This document shows, piece after piece, positions 56,449 to 64,000 of a stretch of DNA of 64,000 bases. Source of the stretch: Euryodendron excelsum (taxonomy: Eukaryota; Streptophyta; Magnoliopsida; Ericales; Pentaphylacaceae). The position numbers were made by a program, and so were the translations under genes. A model generated the notes under the pieces. That model did not search any database. It was not told where the DNA came from and worked only from the letters and a program-made list of their open reading frames with translations. The stretch is taken from the NCBI GenBank assembly GCA_033060915.1, contig CM065378.1:16217501-16281500 (forward strand), given 5' to 3'. Position 1 is the first letter of the stretch. Each line of letters opens with the position of its first letter.

Positions 56449-58740
56449 GTGTGTGGATTTATGTTTTGGCTCCTACAAAAAGTTGTCTGGTATTATGAGT
56501 GGAGGATTAGGGCTTTATACCCCACAGGGTTTGTAGGTAATCCTTCCCTTATCGAGTCAGTGTATTGGGGCATTTTAGAGGCGTCTAGAGCAGTTTTCGA
56601 AACTCTTCGCGAGATCGAAGATCCCAAGATCATGAACCCACACCTAATCGACTGGCTCTGAGTAGACGAGACGAGGCTTCGAGTGCCTCTGCGAATTATT
56701 CTAAGGCAAACATTAAGGATGTTACCCGCGAGGTAAGGCCAAGGAGGGTAAGGAGCCCTATAGCCATCGTGGACGCCTTTGAAGGTGCCCCCGTGGCCGT
56801 GGTTGAGGCCGGAGTTGGGTTGCCCTCTGCCCTCGAATGTAAGTACGAGGTGAGGCACTTTACCTCTATTTTAGATGGGGCGAAAGTGAGAAAGCTCTAG
56901 TCTGCTAACCAATTCCCGGCCTCCATGAGTTATAGAGTGCCTGGGAACGAGGACAGAGCATGCTTCCCTCACCTTGGTGAGATCGCGGTGTATGAGAGTG
57001 CACTGACCGGGGGGCTGAGGTTTCCCATTGCCCCTCCTATTAGGGGAGTCTTGAGCAGGGCTAGGCTAGCTCCTGGGCAGCTCATGCCTAACTCATGGCG
57101 CATACTGGTGGCTTGTGTAGCCTTGTGGCAGGCTGCTACTAACAAAGAGGAACTTCTGACCCCCGAAGACTTCTTTTTTTGTTACAAAATAACTGAGAGT
57201 GAGAGCTCGGGTTGGTATTACTCCTCAGCTCGGGATGGTAAGCCTGCTCTGATAACTAATCTCTCAGTCTCCCACAAGTGCTGGAAGGAGAAGTATTTCT
57301 TCGTTTATGGTGAGGGAATAGAGATTGCCTACTGGGAGGATGTGACCGACCAGACCCCTCGCATACCTAGACAATGGGGTAGACTAGGTAGGAAGGGTAA
57401 GAGCCTTTCTTGCTTTCATGCTTCATCCCTTTTTAAGGTAGTGGTCTGACCATCATCCGTTTTTCTTTTGCCCAGCATGCCTTCCTGTGCTGGAAGACGA
57501 GTCAAGGGAAGGCCAGTTAGCTAGGGTAAGGGAGCACCCAGTCAAGAACTGGACACCCCTTGTAGCTGGTGAGAGTTTGGAAGCATACCTTTTAGGTCCA
57601 GGCCCTTCCATCGAAGCCCTTCGCACTAAGAGGAGTGAGTCTAGTATGTTTGTAGCAGCTACTTTCAATGAGTGTGCTGACCTCTGTTTTGCATGCTCTG
57701 TAGGGCAGGAAACTACCATGGGTTTTGATAAGAGGAACATGGGATCCTCTGTTAGGAAGAAATTCGAAGAAATGGAAAGGGCAAAGGCCGCTAGAGAGAA
57801 ACCTAGCAAGCGCCATCGACCCAACTCTGGGGGCAAGACCATTGAGCAATCCCCTGACAAGGGTCCTGTGGTGGTTGGTCCCCCCACTGTAGCTAAGGCT
57901 TCGCCTGCTGCCCAGGCACCTGGTCAGTCTTTTAGGTCTGGCACTGGAATGCTTCCGCCTGCTGTAGCAACACCTACGGGCCCTTCACCTCCAGCTCAGC
58001 AGGGCGAGCCGCTCATTGTGGAAGATATCCATGCTGCTTGGGAGAGGATGCAGCAATTCATTAGTATGGAGGACGTAAGCCCCCTCACCAATTAGAACAA
58101 TGCCCAACTGACAAAGAGCATGAACCATGATGCTGTCAAAGTGATGATTCTGGTTAACTTTTGTTTTTCATCTGACTGCTCTTGTTTATTGATACTGATC
58201 CTCTCATCCTTTTGCAGTTGCATGTGAAAGCGCTCTGCCTGTCTACTCGCTTGAAGGTGAAGACGAGTGAGAGCTTTAAGAAAGGCAAAGTCATTGAGAC
58301 ATTGACTGAGACTATCAGCGATCTGGAGAAGAAGGTCCAGGATGCTGAGGAATCCAAGGCCGTCGCTGAGGCAAAGAAGACTGCCATGCTAGACGAATCA
58401 GTTGAGCTCAAGAAAAAGGTTGAGACTCTGACTTTTGATGCTCAGGCCTTTAAGGCGATCAAGGACTCCCTGACTTTGAGGGTAGCTAAGCTGGAGGGGC
58501 AGCTAAAAAATGCTCAGGATGGTGCTATGGAGGAGTTTAAAGCTAGGGCAGCCTTCTAAGACGAACTCAACGAGGCTTATATGAAAGGTTTCATCGATGC
58601 TAAGGTTACAGCACAGAAGCTTTTCCCAGACCTGGACTTATCTGTCTTGAAGCTGTCTGATGACACTACCTCCCAGGCGCCTGATATGGAAGACCAGACC
58701 CCTGTAGCAAAAGAGGGGGATAAAGCCCAATCCTGAGCCT
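56449..58740 (+). CDS. Antisense ORF of Tat-2 (gypsy-type transposon protein family), with intron-like gaps
   Basis: Runs opposite to pol. The segment 56925-57400 contains PIAPPIRGVLSRARLAPGQL and LMPNSWRILVACVALWQAAT, then FFFCYKITESESSGWYYSSA and CWKEKYFFVYG. I associate this with the 'putative gypsy type transposon' family (Pfam Transposase_28 type). The frame then continues in pieces, each preceded by a splice-acceptor-like site: TTTTGCCCAG at 57475, CTCTGTAG near 57703 and CTTTTGCAG near 58218. The C-terminal part (58182-58559) is a Lys/Glu-rich coiled coil (ETLTETISDLEKKVQDAEES) with a stop at 58558. Function is unknown. Conservation of such ORFs in Tat elements suggests a real product. 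An early piece ends at a stop near 56661. Confidence 0.6.
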
Positions 58741-58980
58741 ATCAAGAGACCCAAAACCCTTGTAGATTTTTTTTTAGGCTACCTTTATAACTGCTTTGAA
58801 TCAATAAAATTTTGTTTCACCAATTCTCCGTGTTCTTGTGTCTGAATGCTTTGTGATGAGTAGTTTGCATGAATTCTTTGACTAGCCCTACGGGAATTTA
58901 GTCATTCTGGTCAGCCGAATCAACTAACCATGGTGTTAAGTTGGTTTGAGACCCTTAGTCTGGCAAGTCTTGGGCGCTGA
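58741..58980. other. Gap between antisense ORF and repeat array in Tat-2
   Basis: Contains AATAAAATTTTG near 58803, a plausible polyadenylation signal for the plus-strand antisense transcript. Confidence 0.4.
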
Positions 58981-59545
58981 CTAGTTGGACTTAGTAGCAT
59001 TGTGGCCTTTCGACTTGTTCAGTTAGTCCCCAAGACTGACCAGTTGGGTTTAATAGGCTCGTGGCCTTTTGGCTTCTTCGGTTAGTCTTGGGGACCAACT
59101 AGTTGGGTTTTGTAACCTTGTGGCCTTTTGGCTAGTCTGGTTAGCCTTGTGGACTGACCAGTTGGGCTTTGTAGTCTTGTGGCCTTTTGGCTGGTTTGGT
59201 CAGCCTTATGGACCGACGAGTTGGGCTTTGTAGCCTTGTGGCATTTTGGTTGGTCTAGTCAGTCCTAGACTGACCAGTTGGGCTTTGTAGCCTTATGGCC
59301 TTTCAACTAGTCTGGTTAGTCTAGGGGACTGACCATTTGGGCTTTGTAGCCTTATGGCCTTTTGGCTGGTCTAGTCAGTCTTGGGGATTGACCAGTTGGG
59401 CTTTGTAGCCTTGTGGCCTTTCTGCTGGTCTGGTCAGTTTAGGGGACTGACCAATTGGGCTTTGTAGCCTTGTGGCCTTTCGGCTGGTCTGGTAAGTCTA
59501 GAGGACTGACCAGTTGGGCTTTGTAGCCTTGAGCTTCATGGGTCA
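58980..59545 (+). repeat. 59-bp tandem array in Tat-2
   Basis: About ten imperfect units of 56-60 bp of the form GACCAGTTGGGCTTTGTAGC, then CTTGTGGCCTTTTGGCTGGT, then CTGGTCAGTC. The middle units are the most alike; the left ones are more diverged. Arrays between integrase and 3' LTR are common in Tat elements. Confidence 0.9.
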
Positions 59546-59679
59546 TGCGAGTAGACAATCATTTTGGGGGCCTCAAAGAGCAAAAATTTCATTAATAAAG
59601 GTTGGTTACATCAAGCGTAGTACTTTCTCAAGTACTAAGCATGCCAAGGGTTAGGAAGGTCTGTGCCGTCTGTTCCGGT

Positions 59680-60820
59680 TAGCCAGTAGGTTCCTTTTCT
59701 GGAGAACCCCTTAACTGTATATGGCCCTTCCTAATTTGGCCCGAGTTTGCTGTCACTAAGCTTCCTGGTTGACTAGTTGACTCTCTTGAGTACCAGATCT
59801 CCTGTTTGGAATGCCCTTGGTTTCACTCTAGCATAATGATACCTGCGCATCCTCTGTTGATAGGCGGCTACCTCCATGGCCGCTTGCAATCTTCTTTCTT
59901 CAAGTAGATCTAGGCTCACCTCCAAGGCTTCATTGTTAGACTCAGGTTCGAAGTGTTCGACCCTGGGGCTGTGCAGACCTATTTCCACAAGGATGACTGC
60001 TTCTGCTCCAACCGTCAAGGAAAAAGGGGTATGCCCTGTTGCCACCCTCTCGGTTGTTTTGTAAGCCCAAAGAATGTTAGGAAGCTCCTCTGCCCATAAG
60101 CCCTTTACATTTTCCAGCTTTGCCTTGATAATGTTGAACAAAGTCTTGTTGGTGACTTCCACCTGGCCGTTGGGTTGGGGGTGTTCTAAGGAAGAAAAGT
60201 GATGGCTGATTTGGAGGTCTAAGCATATCTGTCTGAACTGCCCACCCCTGAACTGTTTCCCATTATCTGTGATGATTACGTTGGGTATCTCGAATCTATA
60301 GATGATGTTCTTCTATAGAAAATTTTTTATTTTCTGCTCAGTGATGGTAGCGACCGCTTCAGCCTCGGCCCACTTAGTGAAGTAGTCTACAACCACCACT
60401 GCGAACTTGGTCTGGTCCTTCCCCAAAGGCAAAGCCTCCATTATGTCAATTCCCCATTGGGCGAAAGGCCAAGGGCTCTAGATGGGCGTTAGCTCCTGGG
60501 GCGGTTGCCTTGGGATGTTGAAAACCTCTGGCAGTTATCACACTTCCTCACGAAATCTTAGACATCCCTTCCAAGGTGGGCCAATAATAGGCTGCCCGGA
60601 GGATCTTCTTGGCAATAGCTCTCCCTCCTGAGTGGTTGCCACAGACCCCTTCGTGCACTTCTCTCATAATATACTTAGCGTCTGTTTTTCCTGCACACCT
60701 TAGCCAAGGTAGGGTGTGTCCCCTTTTATACAGAATACCGTTGATGAGGGCATACTTGCTGGCTCTGTACTGGATCCTTCTTGCCTCAACTTTGTCCACT
60801 GGTAAGGATCCACGCTCCAA
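59680..60820 (-). pseudogene. Tat-2 integrase
   Basis: Minus strand: ALINGILYKRGHTLPWLRC, VHEGVCGNHSGGRAIAKKIL and AAYYWPT (zinc-binding HHCC part, whose cysteines CDNC-like continue after a stop near 60560). The core follows, with GIDIMEALPLGKDQTKF (first Asp), ITDNGKQFRG (second Asp) and PQPNGQVEVTNKT (catalytic Glu). The C-terminal WAYKTTERVATGHTPFSL and RAFQTGDLVLKRV end it. At least two stops and a frameshift are present (near 60545 and 60315). Confidence 0.85.
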
Positions 60821-60871
60821 GTAGCTTCTGATTGGTGTTGCCCATTCCGCTTCTTGTTCTACCTGGTGTAT

Positions 60872-61345
60872 TTATAGGTTCTGAATGCTTGGCGAATCTA
60901 GCACTTCCATGGGGACTCCAGGGTCATCCTCTTGAGGCGAGGCTATCTTGGCCAGTCGATCTGACTCCTCATTCTGCAGTCTTGGTACTATTTCTAGTAC
61001 TATTTTGGGGAATTTTCTGGCCTGGATTTTGGCCATTTCGCAGTACTCTTGCATCTTTTCTCCCCTGGCCTCATATTCGCCTTGGACCTGTTCTACCACA
61101 AGTTGAGAGTCGCTATGCACCAGGATATGCCCTACCCCCATTTATCGAGCCATTCAGAGGCCAGCTATCATGGCTTCATATTCAGTCTCGTTATTAGAGG
61201 CGAGGAATTTGAACTTTACATCATATTTGAGTTTGTATCCTTCAGGGGTGACAAGGACAACCCCGGCCCTACTTGCTCTTTCAGTGGAGGAGCCGTCAAC
61301 ATTGAGCACCCATTGGGGCTCCAGGGTGTTATCAGTGGGGTTAGT
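60872..61345 (-). pseudogene. Tat-2 second (archaeal-type) RNase H
   Basis: Minus strand: LNVDGSSTERASRAGVVLV (first catalytic Asp), then NNETEYEAMIAGL (Glu), two stops (near 61155 and 61142), then HILVHSDSQLVVEQVQGEYE (second Asp) and ESDRLAKIAS. This additional RNase H, besides the one fused to RT, is a marker of the Tat lineage. All three catalytic positions are still recognisable. Confidence 0.85.
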
Positions 61346-61414
61346 TGTTAGGTGGGTGAATTCAGTGATTAAATCTGCTATAGCCAGCCCCTTAATCGCC
61401 AGTCTTAGTTTGTA

Positions 61415-62716
61415 CTAGATGTCGAATTGGCTGAGTTCTATGGACCATTTGACAAGTCTTCCTGATATCTCCGGCTTGTGGAGGATCTTCTTCAATGGTT
61501 GGTCTGTCAGGATAACTACGGTGTGGGCCTGGAAGTATGGCCTCAACCTCCGCGCTGAAGTTAAGAGGGCGAGGGTCAGCAGCTCCATTTTGGGGTATCG
61601 TTCCTCGGCACCCCTCAGGGCCTTACTTATGTAATAGACAGGCTTTTGGACTCCTTCCTTTTGCCTGACTAAGGCTGAGCTCACTGTTGTGTTTGACACG
61701 GCGAGGTAAAGATAAAGTTCTTCACCTTCCACAGTTCGGCTCAACAACGGTACTGAACTTAGATATCCTTTGAGTTGCTGGAAAGCCTGTTCACATTTCG
61801 GGGTCCACTCGAAAACTTTATGCAGAATTTCAAAGAAAGGAAGACACTTATCTGTTGACCTGAAGATGAATCTGTTCAACGCTGCTACTCTGCCAACCAA
61901 TTTTTGAACTTCCTTGGTGGACGTTGGGGACTGCATGTCTAGTACTAACCTGACTTTTTCGGGGTTAGCCTCTATCCCCCGGTTGGAAACCATGAACCCC
62001 AAGAATTTGCCGGATGCTATTCCAAAGGCACATTTGGCAGGGTTCAGCTTCATCTTATATGTTTGTAGGGTCTTGAACATCTCTTCCAGATCTGTCAGGT
62101 GGTTGGTGGCTTGCTTGCTTTTTACCAACATGTCATCTATGTAGACTTCCATATTTCTTCCAATCTGATTGCTGAACATACGGTTGATAAGCCTCTGGCA
62201 GGTTGCTCCGGCGTTCTTGAGGCCAAAAGGCATTATTTTGTAGCAGTACAAACCTCTGTTTGTCACAAACGCTGTATGCTCCTGGTCATGCTCTGCCATC
62301 TTTATCTGGTTGTAACCTGAGAAAGCATCCATGAAGGTTAGCATCTCATATCCTGTTGTTGAGTTCACCGGTTGGTCTATTATTGGTAATGGGAAGCTAT
62401 CCTTTGGACATGCACTGTTTAGGTCAGTGAAGTCCACACACATCCTCCATTTCCTGTTCGTCTTTTTGACCATCACCACATTGGATAGCCAAGCGGGGTA
62501 CTGGGCCTCCTTTATGAAGCCAACTTTAGTCAATTTCTCAACTTCATCGGCTACTGCCTCGTTGCGCTCTGGGGTGAAGGTCCTCCTTTTCTGCTTGACT
62601 GGTTTTACCGTTGTGTCTATGTTTAGATGATGGGCAATAACCCGAGTATCGATGCCCGGAATGTCCTCATGAGACCAGGCAAAAACATCATTGTTTTGCT
62701 TGAGGAAAGACCTCAA
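61415..62716 (-). pseudogene. Tat-2 reverse transcriptase and RNase H
   Basis: Open for 433 codons. RT motifs: VFAWSHEDIPGID, WRMCVDFTDLNSACPKDSFP, LTFMDAFSGYNQI, PFGLKNAGATCQRL, catalytic box VYIDDMLVKS, and KFLGFMVSNRGIEANPEK. RNase H follows with LYLAVSNTTVSSALV, in which the usual catalytic DAS is replaced by VSN. PVYYISKAL and TDQPLKKILHKP complete it. The sequence is typical of the Tat/Retand clade. It is the best preserved retroelement enzyme in the window, but neighbouring domains are stop-ridden, so the polyprotein as a whole is dead. Confidence 0.9.
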
Positions 62717-62920
62717 TCCCTCCTTGAATTCCTTTGGGGCTGTCGTCCCGATTTTTACTATCCTGGTCTAGTCTTGCCATCCGACCACGACCTCCTCAAT
62801 TTCTTCTACTGGTTCTTCCCTTCTCATCTCCTCCTCATCTCGAACCTCCAGCTCCTCGATTAGCATTGCCTCTTTGGTCTCCCCTCTGAGGGATGCCATA
62901 TAACACTCTCTGGCGGTCTG

Positions 62921-63508
62921 TTAATCACCCCTGGCCTCCCCAACTCCTTGGGATGTGGGGAATTTAACCTTTAAGTGGTAGGTGGAAGGTATAGCTTTGA
63001 ATTCGTTGAGGGTTGTTCTGCCCACAATGATGTTGTAGACTGAAGGGCAATCCACTACTAAGAATGTTACCATCTTGGTAGCTTGTTGGGGTGTAGTCCC
63101 TAGCGTTACTGGTAGGGCTATAGAGCCCAAAAATGTAACTCTGTCGCCAGTAAAGCCGATCAGGGGGGAATTGACCTGTTGTAACTTTTCCTTGCCGACC
63201 TTCAACTGCTCAAAGGCCTTTAAGAAGAGAATGTTTGCCGGGCTGCCACTGTCCACCAGGACCCTCCGAATCAAGAAATTGGACACCACTGCTGATACGA
63301 CCAAGGGGTCGTCGTGAGGTTGGCATATAGCCCCAGCCTCTTCATTAGTGAATGTGATGCGGTCATGCTCTGCCTTAGATTTTTTGGCTAACCGATCTAT
63401 GGACATAACTTTCCTCTGGCTTCGGGCCTCCTTAACGTGTCTTTTCCTTGCAGATGAAGACTCTCCTCGGCCTGCGAACCCTCCAGAGATGACCCCTATT
63501 TCACCCAT
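62921..63508 (-). pseudogene. Tat-2 protease region
   Basis: 195-codon open frame with ITFTNEEAGAICQPHDDPLV, then RRVLVDSGSPANILFLKAF (aspartic protease DSG triad), PLIGFTGD and VYNIIVGRTTLNEFKAI. Follows gag and precedes RT as expected. Confidence 0.85.
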
Positions 63509-63519
63509 AGTTCTCTAAT

Positions 63520-64000
63520 TTTGCCTTTCCTTTTGTGGGCTTCTTCGTTCAGCCTGCCTTGGGGGCTGGTCTCGCCTCTCATTGCGTCTGCCCCTAGCTA
63601 TGTATCTGCCTAATCTCCCTTGCTTGATCAGGTTCTCAACCTGCTGCTTAAGGTCGTAACAGTCCTCCGTATCGTGGCTATGGTCTTGGTGGAATCAACA
63701 CCACTTGTTGGTTGGCCTCTTCTCTGGGGGGGACCTCATTCGTCCTGGCCATCTCAGCACTGTATCCCCCTTGATCTGGTAAAGCACTTGATCCAGAGGA
63801 GTATTTAAGGGGGTAAAGTGCTGATTGTACCTGGCTGACTTAGCCTTGTCGCTCTCTCCTCGTGGCTTCTGCTCTGCCAGTCTAGGGGCTTTCATTGCCC
63901 TGTCGTCTTTCTTCTCCTCAGCCGTCCTCTTCTTGTCCAGGCTGGGGGTGGCACTCTTCGAGTCTTCCCTGGCTTTGAGGGTATCTTCTGCGTTCATGTA
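63520..64000 (-). pseudogene. Tat-2 gag, C-terminal part (cut by window edge)
   Basis: From the right edge: Lys/Glu-rich KKRTAEEKKDDRAMKAPR, YNQHFTPLNTPLDQVLYQIK, then a zinc-finger-like block KWC, stop, [20 protein letters not shown] and [12 protein letters not shown] (about 63595-63705). The HDTEDCYDL motif is characteristic of Tat-lineage gag. One stop codon falls within the finger. Confidence 0.75.

Larger units (their letters stand above)
55499..64000 (-). mobile_element. Tat-2: Tat-lineage gypsy element, 5' end beyond the window
   Basis: Minus-strand element containing, from the right edge leftwards, gag (to about 63520), protease (62921-63508), RT and RNase H (61415-62716) and a second archaeal-type RNase H (60872-61345). 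Integrase (59680-60820), a 59-bp tandem array (58980-59545), an antisense ORF (56449-58740) and a probable 3' LTR (about 55499-56353) follow. Dual RNase H and an antisense ORF are hallmarks of the Tat lineage. The 5' LTR and most of gag lie outside, so the exact LTR ends cannot be verified. Confidence 0.88.

Noticed and set aside
1..64000. tRNA, rRNA, CRISPR or bacterial operon features
   Set aside because: None seen; the composition and gene types are those of plant nuclear heterochromatin-rich DNA.

Overview
This is nuclear DNA from a flowering plant, probably a eudicot. The evidence is the receptor-kinase genes with plant-type introns, the plant LTR-retrotransposon lineages (Ty1/copia, chromovirus and Tat/Ogre-type Ty3/gypsy), the MITEs, the AG/CT and TA microsatellites, and the AT-rich spacers. 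I cannot name the species. There are no bacterial operons, CRISPR arrays, rRNA genes or tRNA genes.

Host genes. Two LRK10-like (leaf-rust-10-like) receptor-kinase loci lie on the minus strand. Locus A is broken. Its extracellular exon is at 39184-39940, a 36-bp exon is at 4530-4565, and its transmembrane plus kinase exon is at 3225-4437. Splice sites and codon phase agree across the roughly 34.6-kb gap, so the gap is one intron inflated by transposons. The kinase exon has a 43-bp duplication replacing the catalytic-lysine region and a frameshift in the DFG motif. Locus B has an intact transmembrane plus kinase exon (46979-48126) and the matching 36-bp exon (48343-48378), but no extracellular exon is visible upstream. 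A decayed copy of the 3' end of B lies at about 46340-46560. A block of its 3' flank (46085-46330) recurs at 54305-55085.

Nested transposons, 4708-38176. Copia-1 (minus, target duplication AGTAT) sits in the locus-A intron. It was hit twice: by a plus-strand chromovirus (5622-12318, duplication TCAGG) in its RNase-H region, and by copia-2 (14801-36769, plus, duplication GAAAC) in its protease active-site region. Copia-2 is a gag-only element and was in turn hit by a 19-kb minus-strand Tat/Ogre-type element (17387-36358). That element has 4.65 to 4.71-kb LTRs, a gag but no recognisable pol, and an antisense plant-mobile-domain-like reading frame. Its LTRs hold several tandem repeat families and a 64-nt hairpin.

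Right of locus A. There is a Tourist-like MITE in the intron (38341-38478) and a Pack-type DNA element with a captured sugar-phosphate translocator fragment (40745-42088). Two further MITE-like elements follow (42208-43154 and 43796-44274).

Right end. Beyond locus B are a copia gag scrap (48617-48931), a 3.6-kb non-autonomous LTR element (49872-53483, duplication ATTAG), and a long-inverted-repeat Mutator-like MITE (54435-54966). A second Tat-lineage gypsy element on the minus strand runs off the right edge (about 55500-64000). It has recognisable gag, protease, RT, dual RNase H and integrase, plus an antisense intron-containing ORF and a 59-bp tandem array.

Almost every retroelement ORF carries stops or frameshifts. 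The only host coding exon that looks intact is the kinase exon of locus B.
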